Assembly: GCF_000835165.1 (NCBI RefSeq)
Contig: NZ_CP007790.1
Location: 2,170,001-2,234,000 of the forward strand
From: Corynebacterium marinum DSM 44953
Lineage (GTDB): Bacteria; Actinomycetota; Actinomycetes; Mycobacteriales; Mycobacteriaceae
DNA length: 64,000 nt
Direction of reading: 5' to 3'
The notes under the pieces are model-generated. The model saw nothing but the letters and a program-made list of their open reading frames with translations. It ran no database searches and was not told the origin of the DNA. A program made the position numbers and the translations under genes. Below are positions 45,516 to 54,618 of the stretch, piece by piece (the stretch's first letter is position 1; each line of letters begins with the position of its first letter).

Positions 45516-46409
45516 CTACACGCACTCCCCGACCCAGGTGCAGAACTTCTCGCCCGACAGGCGCTCGTAAGCCTCGATGTAGCGCTCCCGGGTGGCCTCC
45601 ACCACGGAGCCCGGCAGCGCCGGAGGCGGGGTGGTGTCGTCCTGCGACCAGCCGGACTTCGGGGAGGTCAGCCAGTTGCGCACGTACTGCTTGTCGAAGC
45701 TCGGCTGCACCTTCCCCTCCTCGTAGCTGTCCGCCGGCCAGTAGCGGGAGGAGTCGGGGGTCAGGACCTCGTCGGCCAGCACGAGGGTGCCGTCCGTGTC
45801 CAGGCCGAACTCGAATTTGGTGTCCGCCAGGATGATGCCCTTGGATTCCGCGAGGGCGGCGGCCTGCGAGTAGATGCGCAGGGTGGCGTCGCGCAGCTCG
45901 TTGGCGCGGGTCTCGCCCAGCTTGTCGACGACCGCGTCGAAGCTCACGTTCTCGTCGTGGTCGCCGAGCTCCGCCTTCGTGGCGGGCGTGAAGATCGGCT
46001 CCGGCAGCTTCGAGGACTCGACCAGCCCGGCCGGCAGCTCGATGCCGCAGACGGTGCCGTCGGATTTGTACTCCTTGAGCCCCGAACCGGTGAGGTAGCC
46101 GCGCGCGACGCACTCGAAGGGCAGCATCTTCAGCTTCTTCACGATCAGCGCGCGGCCAAGCACCTCCTCCGGGATCCGCGGATCGTCGACCGGGCCCGCC
46201 AGGTGGTTCGGGAAGTCGATGGCGTCGAAGAAGAACACGCTCATCGCGGTGAGCACCCTGCCCTTGTCCGGGATCTCGGGATCCAGGAGGTGGTCGTAGG
46301 CCGAGATGCGGTCGGAGACCACCATCAGCAGGGTGTTGTCATCCACTTCGTAGATCTCGCGGACCTTGCCCGCGGAGAGGTGGTTATAGTCGGACAGCTC
46401 AGGACGCAT
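45516..46409 (-). CDS. purC: Phosphoribosylaminoimidazole-succinocarboxamide synthase
   Basis: 297 residues; makes SAICAR from CAIR and Asp (purine step 8). Signatures: [26 protein letters not shown] at the N-terminus, [16 protein letters not shown], and [12 protein letters not shown]...[17 protein letters not shown] at 46409 follows TAGACT by 8 bases and has no ribosome site. Confidence 0.96.
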   Translation of the reverse strand: MRPELSDYNHLSAGKVREIYEVDDNTLLMVVSDRISAYDHLLDPEIPDKGRVLTAMSVFFFDAIDFPNHLAGPVDDPRIPEEVLGRALIVKKLKMLPFECVARGYLTGSGLKEYKSDGTVCGIELPAGLVESSKLPEPIFTPATKAELGDHDENVSFDAVVDKLGETRANELRDATLRIYSQAAALAESKGIILADTKFEFGLDTDGTLVLADEVLTPDSSRYWPADSYEEGKVQPSFDKQYVRNWLTSPKSGWSQDDTTPPPALPGSVVEATRERYIEAYERLSGEKFCTWVGECV

Positions 46410-46452
46410 GATGTGAGAGTCTAGACCCGTCGATGGTGGTTGTGAAATGGAA

Positions 46453-47883
46453 CTAGAGGATCTCGCCCGGCTGGTAGGCGGCGGCCTCGGGGTGGGTGTC
46501 CACGAGTCCCTGGATGCGGCGCAGGACGTGGTCGACCTGCGACTCCGCGGCGCCGATGAAGGCGTTGCGGTCGGTCAGGGCGGCATCGAGGTCCTCCCGG
46601 GTCATGGGCAGACGCTCGTCAGCGGCCAGTCGCTCGACAAGGTCCTGGTCGCCGCCGTTCTCGCGCATGTTGAGGGCCACGGCGACAGCGTTCTCCTTGA
46701 TCACCTCGTGCGCGGTCTCCCGGCCGACGCCCGCGCGGACGGCGGCCATGAGGATGCGGGTGGTGGCCAGGAAGGGCAGGTAGCGCTCCAGCTCGCGGTT
46801 GATCATCGCCGGGAAGGCGCCGAATTCCTCGAGGACGGTGAGGAAGGTCTCGAACATGCCGTCGATCGCGAAGAACGCGTCCGGCAGGGCCACACGGCGG
46901 ATGACGGAGCAGAACACGTCGCCCTCGTTCCACTGCTGGCCGGCCAGATCCGCCGTCATGGTGAGGTAGCCGCGCAGGATGACCTGCAGGCCGCCGACGC
47001 GCTCGCAGGAACGGGCGTTCATCTTGTGCGGCATCGCCGAAGAACCGACCTGGCCCTCCTTGAAGCCCTCGGTCACGGTCTCCGTGCCCGCCATGAGGCG
47101 GATGGTGTGGGAGAGCGAGGACGGGCCGGCGCCGAGCTGCACCAGGGCGGAGACGGCGTCGAAATCCAGGGAACGCGGGTACACCTGGCCGACGGAGTCG
47201 AAGATGCGGGCGAAGCCGAGGTGATCGGCGATGGAGGTCTCCAGCGCGGTGAGCTTGTTCTCGTCGCCGCCCATGAGGTCCAGCATGTCCTGGGACGTCC
47301 CCATCGGGCCCTTGATGCCGCGCAGCGGGTAGCGGGCGAGCAGGTTCTCCACGCGCTCGATGGCCACGAGCATCTCGTCGGCCGCCGTGGCGAAACGCTT
47401 GCCCAGAGTCGTGGCCTGGGCTGCGACGTTGTGGGAACGGCCCGCCATCACCAGGGACCGGTACTGCGCGGCGCGGTCGCCCACGCGGGCGACGACCGCG
47501 ACAGACTTGTCCCGGACGAGCTCCAGTGAGCGGTAGATCTGCAGCTGCTCGACGTTCTCGGTGAGGTCACGCGAGGTCATGCCTTTGTGGATGTGCTCGT
47601 GGCCCGCCAGGGCGTTGAACTCCTCGATGCGCGCCTTCACGTCGTGGCGGGTGACCCGCTCACGGTCCGCGATAGAGGCCAGGTCCACCTGGTCGATGAC
47701 CGCCTCGTAGGCCTCGACGACCCCGGCGGGGATGTCGACGCCGAGGCCCTGCTGCGCCTTCATCACCGCGATCCAGAGCTGCCGCTCCAGAATGATCTTA
47801 TGCTCCGGGCTCCACAGCTCGGTCAGCTCGGCGGAGGCGTAGCGGTTGGACAGGACATTCGCGATCTTCTTCTTATCAGCCAC
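46453..47883 (-). CDS. purB: Adenylosuccinate lyase
   Basis: 476 residues of the fumarase/aspartase superfamily, cleaving SAICAR and adenylosuccinate. The signature loop is [18 protein letters not shown], with HxxH-type active-site elements in [11 protein letters not shown] and [15 protein letters not shown] at 47883 follows GATAAT by 7 bases (leaderless). In C. glutamicum the next gene upstream is the aminotransferase; here a hairpin-bounded gene lies between them. Confidence 0.96.
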   Translation of the reverse strand: MADKKKIANVLSNRYASAELTELWSPEHKIILERQLWIAVMKAQQGLGVDIPAGVVEAYEAVIDQVDLASIADRERVTRHDVKARIEEFNALAGHEHIHKGMTSRDLTENVEQLQIYRSLELVRDKSVAVVARVGDRAAQYRSLVMAGRSHNVAAQATTLGKRFATAADEMLVAIERVENLLARYPLRGIKGPMGTSQDMLDLMGGDENKLTALETSIADHLGFARIFDSVGQVYPRSLDFDAVSALVQLGAGPSSLSHTIRLMAGTETVTEGFKEGQVGSSAMPHKMNARSCERVGGLQVILRGYLTMTADLAGQQWNEGDVFCSVIRRVALPDAFFAIDGMFETFLTVLEEFGAFPAMINRELERYLPFLATTRILMAAVRAGVGRETAHEVIKENAVAVALNMRENGGDQDLVERLAADERLPMTREDLDAALTDRNAFIGAAESQVDHVLRRIQGLVDTHPEAAAYQPGEIL

Positions 47884-47958
47884 AACTGCGATTATCGCAC
47901 GCCCCTCGCCGGGGGTGTACGGAGGCATGAAGGGGATACGGCAGGTTCAGGCATTCCG

Positions 47959-48049
47959 CCCGAGGCATATCAGTCCATGAGGAGGATGAATGAACCACTG
48001 CTGAGCGCCAGGCATGAGTCGCTCTACTCATGGACTGGTATGCCTCGGG
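47959..48049. repeat. Left hairpin of the nuclease-like gene
   Basis: 23-base inverted repeat, arms 47959-47981 and 48027-48049, starting CCCGAGGCATATCAGTCC, with one difference that would be a G-U pair in RNA, around a 45-base spacer. It starts 19 bases past the stop of the nuclease-like gene and about 75 bases upstream of the purB start. It contains the 11-mer GAGGCATATCA at its outer end. Confidence 0.9.
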
Positions 48050-48067
48050 TGGAGCTGGCGCCCTGAG

Positions 48068-49042
48068 TCACGCCGCCTTCCTCTGCTGCGCGCGGAGGGT
48101 CTCCCGCACCGTGCCGACGAACACCGACTCCCCGTTCCGCCTGGTCACCAGATCCCGGTAGTCGGCATGGAGCATCGTGAAGCCGGCGTTCTGGATCTCC
48201 CGTTCCCGGTCGCGATCCTTCCTCATCTGGGCGATGGCACCGGTGCCTGTGGTGACGTTGTCGTACTTGACGTCACCGTGCAGCTCATTGGCGATGTCAC
48301 CGTTGAGCACATGGTCAATCCGGTATCTTCCCCCCAGCACATTGACCTGCACCTCCAGGGACTCGAGCTCCGGCAGTTCAGCAGTGACAATCTGTGCCCT
48401 GCCCCAGGACTCCAACGGGCTCTCGGATCTCCCATCCGCGAGTTCCAGAGCTCTCCGCGCCTTTCGGATGCCCGGGACGGGACCGAACGCGAGGAACCTG
48501 TCGAGGAGCAGCTCCTTGGTCGCCCCCTGCATGGACAGCGCTGCGTCGAACGTGACAATGGCCTCCTCAATTCCCTGGTGCCGCGCCAGATCCAGCAACG
48601 TCCGGGGAATGCTGGTGACACGAACCCCGTTCACAACCTGAATCTGGCCCTCCGGAAGATAGCCTGACCAGTACTTGACTCCCGACGGCCACTGCCGCCG
48701 AGGTGGCCGGATGTTCTTGCCAGGGAGATTCAGTTCCACGAATCTGTCCCGTCCCGGAACCGGGAGACCATGCACGCGGGCCGCCGACCGCCCAACGAGA
48801 ACCGCCCTGTCCACGCTCATCCCCACCGCCTGGACCCGTACCTCTTCCTGCTGCCAGACGGGAAGCTTCTCCCACATGTCCCGTCGCACCACCACCTCCG
48901 GGCACAGCCGGACGTAGTACCTCCCCTTCAGGTTCTCCCAGAACGCCCTGTCAGTCAGTGACACCCGGGGAATGTGAATGAGTCCGAGGGCTGCGCTCCA
49001 GTCCCGCATGGGTTCGATGAATCTCCGCAATGGTTCGCTCAT
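48068..49042 (-). CDS. AbiEi-type winged-helix protein with DUF559 nuclease-like domain
   Basis: 324 residues. The N-terminal half resembles the AbiEi antitoxin/regulator fold (YYVRLCPEVVVRRDMWEKLP, VGRSAARVHGLPV, SIPRTLLDLARHQG). The C-terminal part looks like a DUF559/Vsr-type PD-(D/E)xK nuclease: SESPLESWGRAQI (E207, E211), YRIDHVL (D243), ELHGDVKY (E253, K259) and basic RKDRDREREIQNAGF. No AbiEii-type toxin gene is beside it, so it is a lone copy. ATG at 49042 follows GATACT by 6 bases. It is flanked on both sides by related hairpins and separates purB from the aminotransferase gene. Confidence 0.75.
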   Translation of the reverse strand: MSEPLRRFIEPMRDWSAALGLIHIPRVSLTDRAFWENLKGRYYVRLCPEVVVRRDMWEKLPVWQQEEVRVQAVGMSVDRAVLVGRSAARVHGLPVPGRDRFVELNLPGKNIRPPRRQWPSGVKYWSGYLPEGQIQVVNGVRVTSIPRTLLDLARHQGIEEAIVTFDAALSMQGATKELLLDRFLAFGPVPGIRKARRALELADGRSESPLESWGRAQIVTAELPELESLEVQVNVLGGRYRIDHVLNGDIANELHGDVKYDNVTTGTGAIAQMRKDRDREREIQNAGFTMLHADYRDLVTRRNGESVFVGTVRETLRAQQRKAA

Positions 49043-49092
49043 ACCGGCAGTATCGACTCTCGGCCGGGGGTGGGGAAGGGATCGGGACGCAC

Positions 49093-49131
49093 TGTGGATA
49101 ACCAGGGCGAATCGCTGAAAACCTATCCACA
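49093..49131. other. Pair of inverted DnaA-box-like sites
   Basis: TGTGGATAA at 49093-49101 is the exact complement of the DnaA consensus TTATCCACA, and CTATCCACA at 49123-49131 differs at one base. The two face each other 21 bases apart in the gap between the nuclease-like gene and its right hairpin. Confidence 0.55.
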
Positions 49132-49146
49132 GGCCCGCCGACGCCG

Positions 49147-49245
49147 GAGGCATATCACCCGATGAGTGGACCGAAAGGCCGTCAGCCCCACAGCGGGTCC
49201 TTCGCGCTCTACCCATGAGGAGCTATCCATGGGGTGATATGCCTC
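49147..49245. repeat. Right hairpin of the nuclease-like gene
   Basis: Inverted repeat with arms beginning GAGGCATATCACCC at 49147 and ending with its complement at 49245 (14 paired bases, one mismatch, then ATG). The spacer shares GCTCTAC-YCATG with the left hairpin, so the two are related. It ends 29 bases after the aminotransferase stop. Confidence 0.85.
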
Positions 49246-49274
49246 AACACCCCTGCTCCGGATGCCACAGGGAA

Positions 49275-50441
49275 CTACGACCGGCGGTTCACGTACTCGC
49301 CCAGGCGCCGACAGGCCTCCCGCGTCTCCTCCTCCGGGGCGCACAGGCTCAGGCGCACCCAGCGGTGCCCGTGGACCGGGTCGAAGTCGACGCCCGGCGC
49401 GAAGGCCACGCCGATCTCCTCGACGAGGGTGTGACACCAGGCCTCGGAATCGTCGGTGACGTGGGAGACGTCGAGCCATAGGTAGAGGCCGCCGTCCGGT
49501 TCGGCGAAGCGGGGGAAACCGATCTTCGGCAGCTCGTCGAGAAGCACCCGGCGCGCCGCGCGGTAGGTCTCCACGTGACCGTCGAGCTCCGTGCGCGCCT
49601 TTTCGGAAAACGCCGCCCGGCCCGCGACCTGCGAGATCGCGGGGGCACACAGCGCGAGCGAGGCCTGCAGGTTCTCCACGGGGGTGAGCAGTTCATCGGG
49701 GAGGATGAGCCAGCCGACGCGCCACCCGGTCATGGAGAAGTACTTCGACAGGGTGCCCACCACGACCGCCCGGTCGGAGAACTGCCGGGCGGTGGCCAGC
49801 GGCCGGCCGAAGCTCATCCCGTGGTAGTCCTCGTCCGAGATGAGCACGGTGTCGTTGTCCTCGCACCAGCGGGCGATCCGGGCCAGCTCCTGCGGGTCGA
49901 TGATGGTGCCCGACGGGTTGCCCGGGGACGTGACGATGACCGCGCGCGGCCGGTCCTCCGCGGGAAGCGCCTCGAGCATGTCAGCGGTCGGCTGGAACCT
50001 GGTCGCCTCGTCGCAGACCAGGTCCACGACGCGGGCGCCGAGGGACTCGAGGATGTTGCGGTAGGCGGGGTAACCGGGGCAGGACAGAGCCACGGTGTCC
50101 CCGTGGTCGAGCACCGCCAGGAAGGCGGCGACGAAACCGCCGGAGGAACCGGTGGTGATCACCACGTTGTCGGCCGGGGTCTGCACCCCGTAGGTCCCGG
50201 AATGCCAGCGGGCGACCTCCTCGCGCAGCTGACGGTCGCCGAGCACCTCGGTGTAGCCCAGCGCCGAGGCGCGCAGCTCCTGCTCCGCGGCGTCGAGGGC
50301 CGCGGCGGGCGCGCCGGTGGCGGGTTGGCCCGCGCACAGCATGATCGTGTCCCGCCCTTCCCGGCGCCGGCGGTGGACCAGGTCGAGCATCTGCATGACG
50401 CGAAACGGTTGGACGTCGCTCCGGTCGCTCACGAGTCTCAT
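49275..50441 (-). CDS. Class I/II aminotransferase
   Basis: 388 residues of fold-type I PLP enzymes. The PLP lysine is in [18 protein letters not shown], the cofactor contacts are SPGNPSGTI and SDEDYHG, and the C-terminal Arg is in [12 protein letters not shown]. The neighbourhood suggests an aspartate- or aromatic-type transaminase, but the substrate is not clear from sequence. It overlaps the purD stop by 4 bases (ATGA), so it is cotranscribed with purD. Confidence 0.85.
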   Translation of the reverse strand: MRLVSDRSDVQPFRVMQMLDLVHRRRREGRDTIMLCAGQPATGAPAAALDAAEQELRASALGYTEVLGDRQLREEVARWHSGTYGVQTPADNVVITTGSSGGFVAAFLAVLDHGDTVALSCPGYPAYRNILESLGARVVDLVCDEATRFQPTADMLEALPAEDRPRAVIVTSPGNPSGTIIDPQELARIARWCEDNDTVLISDEDYHGMSFGRPLATARQFSDRAVVVGTLSKYFSMTGWRVGWLILPDELLTPVENLQASLALCAPAISQVAGRAAFSEKARTELDGHVETYRAARRVLLDELPKIGFPRFAEPDGGLYLWLDVSHVTDDSEAWCHTLVEEIGVAFAPGVDFDPVHGHRWVRLSLCAPEEETREACRRLGEYVNRRS

Positions 50442-51715
50442 AGCGAGATGCGCCCCTCCACGGCCGGCAGGGCGATGTCGTTGCGGTAGAAGGACCCTTC
50501 GAGGGTGATCTGCCCGATGGTCTCGTACGCGTCGTCGCGTGCCTCCTCCAGCGTGGCTCCGACACCGACGATGTTGAGCACCCGGCCGCCGGCCGAGACC
50601 AGCTCACCGGCTTCGTTGCGGGCGGTGCCGGCGTGCAGCACCTTGTCCGGGTCGTCCACCACGGCGCCCGAGATGACGCCGCCGGTGACCGGGGAGGCCG
50701 GGTAGTTCTCGGCCGCCAGCACCACGGTCAGGGCGAAGGCGTCCTCCCACTCCAGCGGCGGGTGGTCGGCGAGGGTACCCGACGCGACGGCGTCGAGAAG
50801 CGAGGCGAGCGGGGTCTTCAGCAGGGCGAGCACCGGCTGGGTCTCCGGGTCGCCGAAGCGGGCGTTGAACTCCACGACCCAGGGGCCGTCCGCGTCCCAC
50901 GCCAGGCCGGCGTAGAGCAGACCGGAGTACGGGGTGCCGCGGCGGACCATCTCCCGGGCGACCGGGACGCAGACCTCGTCGACGATGCGCTGCACACCCT
51001 CGGCGGGCAGCCACGGCAACGGGGTGTAGGCGCCCATGCCGCCGGTGTTGGGGCCCTCATCGTTGTCATAGGCGCGCTTGTGGTCCTGGGCGGGAAGCAG
51101 CGGGACGACGGTCTCGCCGTCAACCAGACAGAACAGGGAGATTTCCGGGCCGTTGAGGAAGGACTCGAGGAGCACGGGGTTGCCCTGCTCGTGGACCGCG
51201 TGGACGTGCTCGAGGGCGGCGGCACGATCGGGGGTGACCACGACGCCCTTGCCGCCGGCCAGTCCGTCGTCCTTGACCACCCAGGTGGGGCCGAAGCGGT
51301 CGAGGGCCGCCTCGATGTCCGTCTCCGGGATGCCCGGCGCGACCTGCTCCGCGCGGGCCGTCTTCACGCCCGCATCCGCCATGACGTCCTTGGCGAACTG
51401 CTTCGAGCCCTCGATCTGGGCGGCGGCGGCGGAAGGGCCGAAGACCCGGAAACCGGCGTCGCGGAGATCGTCGGCGACGCCCGCGACCAGCGGGATTTCC
51501 GGGCCGATGACGACGAGGTCGGCCTCGATGCCGCGGGCGAGGGCCACCATGGCGGCGCCGTCGTCGGCGTTGCCGGCGTCCGAGTGGACGGTGGCGAGGC
51601 CGGACATACCGGCGTTGCCCGGGGTGACGTGGAGGTCAGTGGTGGCGGGGTCGGCTGCCAAGCCCTTGAGCAGGGCGTGTTCGCGGCCGCCCGATCCGAT
51701 CACGAGAATGCGCAT
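50438..51715 (-). CDS. purD: Phosphoribosylamine-glycine ligase
   Basis: 425-residue ATP-grasp enzyme, purine step 2. Starts [23 protein letters not shown]; has [15 protein letters not shown] and [19 protein letters not shown] at 51715 lies 8 bases after TAGACT; an ATG at 51721 is only 2 bases from that hexamer. Divergent from the HIT gene with a 31-base gap. Confidence 0.96.
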   Translation of the reverse strand: MRILVIGSGGREHALLKGLAADPATTDLHVTPGNAGMSGLATVHSDAGNADDGAAMVALARGIEADLVVIGPEIPLVAGVADDLRDAGFRVFGPSAAAAQIEGSKQFAKDVMADAGVKTARAEQVAPGIPETDIEAALDRFGPTWVVKDDGLAGGKGVVVTPDRAAALEHVHAVHEQGNPVLLESFLNGPEISLFCLVDGETVVPLLPAQDHKRAYDNDEGPNTGGMGAYTPLPWLPAEGVQRIVDEVCVPVAREMVRRGTPYSGLLYAGLAWDADGPWVVEFNARFGDPETQPVLALLKTPLASLLDAVASGTLADHPPLEWEDAFALTVVLAAENYPASPVTGGVISGAVVDDPDKVLHAGTARNEAGELVSAGGRVLNIVGVGATLEEARDDAYETIGQITLEGSFYRNDIALPAVEGRISL

Positions 51716-51723
51716 GACCATCA

Positions 51724-51739
51724 AGTCTAGAGGTAGCCT
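51724..51739. promoter_or_regulatory. Back-to-back promoters of purD and the HIT gene
   Basis: Minus-strand TAGACT (51724-51729) lies 8 bases before the purD ATG, and plus-strand TAGCCT (51734-51739) lies 7 bases before the HIT ATG. The two hexamers are 4 bases apart. Confidence 0.5.
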
Positions 51740-51746
51740 GGCTGGC

Positions 51747-52172
51747 ATGAGTAGCGTGTTCACCAAGATCATCAACGGCGAGCTCCCGGGCCGCTTCGTC
51801 TACCGCGACGATCTGGTCGTCGCCTTCCTCACCATCGAGCCGCTCCGGTACGGCCACGTGCTGGTCGTGCCCGTCGAGGAGACCGACCGGTGGACCGACC
51901 TCTCCCCCACCGTCTGGGGCCACCTCAACGAGGTCGCGCAGAACGTCGGCCGTGCTGTGAAAGAGGCCTTCAGCGCCGCCCGCGCCGGGTACATCATCGC
52001 CGGTTTCGACGTGCCCCACGCCCACATCCACGTCTTTCCCACCAACCGGATGAGCGAGTACGACTTCTCCCGGGCGATCGCGGCCGACGCCACCGACCCG
52101 GCGAAGATGGACGAGGCCGCCGGGAAGATCCGCGCGCTCCTGGAGACGGACGCCGACGGCCACCCGCGCTAG
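51747..52172 (+). CDS. HIT-family nucleotide hydrolase/transferase
   Basis: 141 residues with the histidine triad HAHIHVF (H91, H93, H95) and the N-terminal [38 protein letters not shown] typical of Hint-like proteins. Probably hydrolyses AMP-conjugated or dinucleotide substrates. ATG at 51747. The next gene starts at the last base of its stop codon. Confidence 0.9.
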   Translation: MSSVFTKIINGELPGRFVYRDDLVVAFLTIEPLRYGHVLVVPVEETDRWTDLSPTVWGHLNEVAQNVGRAVKEAFSAARAGYIIAGFDVPHAHIHVFPTNRMSEYDFSRAIAADATDPAKMDEAAGKIRALLETDADGHPR

Positions 52173-52804
52173 TGTCCCTGCTGCGTTGGGTGCCGCACCG
52201 CGGGACCCTGCCGCCGCTTCCCCCGCTGGAGCAGACGCCGGGCACCCCGGTGCTGCTGCTGCACGGGCTCATGGGGTCGCCGGGAAACTTCGAACGCACC
52301 GCCCGCGGGCTGCTTGAACTGGGCGTAGCGTTGGCCGCGCCGCTGTACGGCCTGCGCGGCACGGTGACCCTCGAGAGTTCCTTCGGCGAACTGGCCGGTG
52401 TCGCCGGAGACATCCTGGCCACGAGGGAGCGGATCGACATCGTCGGCCATTCCCTCGGCGGTCACCTCGGCCTCCGGCTGGCCCACGAGTTCCCGGGCCG
52501 GGTGCGGACCCTGGTCGGCATCGGCGCCGCCTTCCGCGGGCTGCCCCTGCCGCCGAACCCGGTGGTGCGCCGCGGGGTGGGTATCGTGATGGGCCGCGGC
52601 GCCGGCGATCTGATGACCGCGACCCCCTTCGAGGCGGAGGTGCCGGCGGGCACCCGCGTGGTGTCCCTCATCTCGGACGCCGACCGGGTCGTCCCCTCCG
52701 CGTCCTCGGAGCTGGGGGAGATTGTGCGGATCCACGGGGTGCGCCACGAACACCTGCCCGGCCTGGCCGGGGACATCATCGACGCACTGGAGTGGAGACC
52801 GTGA
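52172..52804 (+). CDS. Alpha/beta hydrolase (lipase/esterase-like)
   Basis: 210 residues with oxyanion segment LLLHGLMGSPGNF and the nucleophile elbow GHSLGGHLG (S94). The acid and His of the triad are probably in SLISDADRVVP and RHEHLPGL. No signal peptide. GTG at 52172 overlaps the HIT stop by one base (TAGTG). Acts on an unknown ester; third gene (ferredoxin) overlaps by four bases. Confidence 0.8.
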   Translation: MSLLRWVPHRGTLPPLPPLEQTPGTPVLLLHGLMGSPGNFERTARGLLELGVALAAPLYGLRGTVTLESSFGELAGVAGDILATRERIDIVGHSLGGHLGLRLAHEFPGRVRTLVGIGAAFRGLPLPPNPVVRRGVGIVMGRGAGDLMTATPFEAEVPAGTRVVSLISDADRVVPSASSELGEIVRIHGVRHEHLPGLAGDIIDALEWRP

Positions 52805-53079
52805 CCGACCACACCGCCGACATCGACGGCACCGGGTACACCTTCGACTGGCCGCAGGGGCAGACCCTGCTCGACGCGCTGCTGGCGGAGGCGATTCCCG
52901 CCCACTACTCCTGCATGGAGGGGCACTGCGGAACCTGCCAGTGCACCCTGACGGGCGGGCCCTCCCACATGCTCAACAACGAAGTGCTCTCGGCGTACGA
53001 GATCCGGAGTGAGGACCAGACCCTGGCCTGCCAGACCATCCGCGACGGGGAGGGCCCCTACCGGATGAGCCAGGACTAG
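52801..53079 (+). CDS. Plant-type [2Fe-2S] ferredoxin
   Basis: 92 residues with cluster ligands C38, C43, C46 and C77 (CMEGHCGTC ... LACQT), the CX4CX2CX30C spacing of plant-type/oxygenase ferredoxins. GTG at 52801 overlaps the hydrolase stop (GTGA); a GTG at 52792 is an alternative. No reductase or oxygenase gene is adjacent; the P450 at 18 kb is one candidate partner but nothing links them in sequence. Confidence 0.85.
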   Translation: MTDHTADIDGTGYTFDWPQGQTLLDALLAEAIPAHYSCMEGHCGTCQCTLTGGPSHMLNNEVLSAYEIRSEDQTLACQTIRDGEGPYRMSQD

Positions 53080-53236
53080 CCGGCGGAGGTCAGGACCAGG
53101 CCGGGACTGCTCCCCCGGCGCCCGTGTCACCGCTTTCCCGGAAAATCCCGGCTTGCACCCGACACCTGGCGTCCGGCCACCCCCGGAGACCGGCAAACCG
53201 GCCGTGGGACACAGGGCCGCGCCCTATGGTTAGTGC

Positions 53237-54580
53237 ATGGATATGACTCCCCGCCTGCATGCGAACCCCGACCTGCCCGAGGGCGAGGCCCGCCCCACCA
53301 TCCTCCCCGCCTACTTCGGCAAATTCGGTGGGCAGTTCGTCCCGCCGCAGCTGCTGCCGGTGCTCGACGAGCTGGAGCGCGCCTACGCCGAGGCCCTCGA
53401 GGACCCCGGATTCATCGCCGAGCTGAACAAGCTCTACACCTCCTACCTGGGCCGCCCGACACCCGTCACCGAAACCGTGAACCTGCCCCGCGAGGGCAGG
53501 GGCAGGGGGCGCGCCCGGATCTTCCTCAAGCGCGAGGACCTCGTGCACGGCGGCGCCCACAAGGGCAACCAGGTCATGGCCCAGGCCCTGCTGGCGAGGA
53601 AACTGGGCAAGACCCGCCTCATCGCGGAGACCGGCGCCGGACAGCACGGCACCGCCACCGCCATGGCCGCCGCCCGTTTCGGCATGGAGTGCACCATCTA
53701 CATGGGAGCCCGCGACGTCGCCCGCCAGCAGTCGAACGTCTACCGCATGCGTCTGATGGGAGCCGAGGTCATCCCCGTCGACGACAACGGCAACGGCCTG
53801 CAGAACGCCGTCGACGTCGCGCTGCAGGACTGGGTCGAGTCCTACGGGAACACCCACTACCTGCTGGGCACCGCAGCCGGCCCGCACCCCTTCCCCAGCC
53901 TGGTCAAGGAGTACCACCGGGTGATCTCGAAGGAATCCCGCGCCCAGATGCTCGAGGAGGTCGGCCGCCTCCCGGACGCCGTCATCGCCGCCGTCGGTGG
54001 CGGCTCCAACGCCATCGGCGCCTTCGCCGAATACTACGACGACGCCGACGTCGCGCTCATCGGCTGCGAACCGGCCGGCGAGGGGCTGGACACGGACAAG
54101 CACGGCGCCCCGCTCAACCGCGGCCGGGTGGGCATCCTCCACGGCTCCCGCTCCTACGTCATGCTCGGGGAGGGCGAGGAGGACGTGCTCAACTCCCACT
54201 CGATCTCCGCCGGCCTGGACTACCCGGGCGTGGGGCCCGAGCACGCCTGGCTCATGGAGACCGGGCGCGCCACCTACGTGGGAGTCTCCGACGCAGATGC
54301 TCTGCAGGCCTTCCGCATGCTCACCCGCTACGAGGGCATCATCCCTGCGCTGGAGTCCTCGCACGCCCTGGCGTACGCCCTCAAGCTCGCCGAGCAGGAC
54401 GAGTCCGAGGGCAACCGGGACCGCGTCTACCTGGTCAACCTGTCGGGCCGCGGCGACAAGGACGTCGACTACGTCCGCCGCATGCTCGGCGACGCTGCTG
54501 ACCTGGATCCGGAGGAGCACGGCGTCGAGAAGATCGATGTCGCCGGCGCTATCGCCCAGCTGGAGGCGGAGGCGGATTAG
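53237..54580 (+). CDS. trpB: Tryptophan synthase beta subunit, outside a trp operon
   Basis: 447 residues, TrpB1-like throughout. The PLP lysine is in EDLVHGGAHKGNQ (K109), then AETGAGQHGTATAMAAARFG, GGGSNAIGAFAEYY and LSGRGDKDVDYVRRML. It condenses serine with indole. No trpA or other trp gene is next to it. A Lys/Gly rather than Thr/Asn change (HKGNQ for HKTNQ) occurs next to the catalytic lysine. ATG at 53237 lies 6 bases after TATGGT. Convergent with phoS. Confidence 0.93.
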   Translation: MDMTPRLHANPDLPEGEARPTILPAYFGKFGGQFVPPQLLPVLDELERAYAEALEDPGFIAELNKLYTSYLGRPTPVTETVNLPREGRGRGRARIFLKREDLVHGGAHKGNQVMAQALLARKLGKTRLIAETGAGQHGTATAMAAARFGMECTIYMGARDVARQQSNVYRMRLMGAEVIPVDDNGNGLQNAVDVALQDWVESYGNTHYLLGTAAGPHPFPSLVKEYHRVISKESRAQMLEEVGRLPDAVIAAVGGGSNAIGAFAEYYDDADVALIGCEPAGEGLDTDKHGAPLNRGRVGILHGSRSYVMLGEGEEDVLNSHSISAGLDYPGVGPEHAWLMETGRATYVGVSDADALQAFRMLTRYEGIIPALESSHALAYALKLAEQDESEGNRDRVYLVNLSGRGDKDVDYVRRMLGDAADLDPEEHGVEKIDVAGAIAQLEAEAD

Positions 54581-54592
54581 TCGGCGGGACCC

Positions 54593-54616
54593 GCCGGGGA
54601 CGTCACCGCCCCCGGC
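54593..54616. terminator. Hairpin between convergent trpB and phoS
   Basis: Seven-base stem GCCGGGG/CCCCGGC with a 10-base loop, just after the trpB stop and 2 bases from the phoS stop. Confidence 0.45.
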
Positions 54617-54618
54617 GA

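Noticed and set aside
47884..48067. Coding gene within the left hairpin region
   Set aside because: The frames there are short, cross the inverted repeat and lack a ribosome site.
48068..49042. Complete AbiE toxin-antitoxin pair
   Set aside because: No AbiEii-type nucleotidyltransferase gene lies on either side; the neighbours are purB and an aminotransferase.
49093..49131. DnaA boxes as a replication origin
   Set aside because: Only two boxes, no AT-rich unwinding region, and no dnaA, dnaN or gyrase genes nearby.
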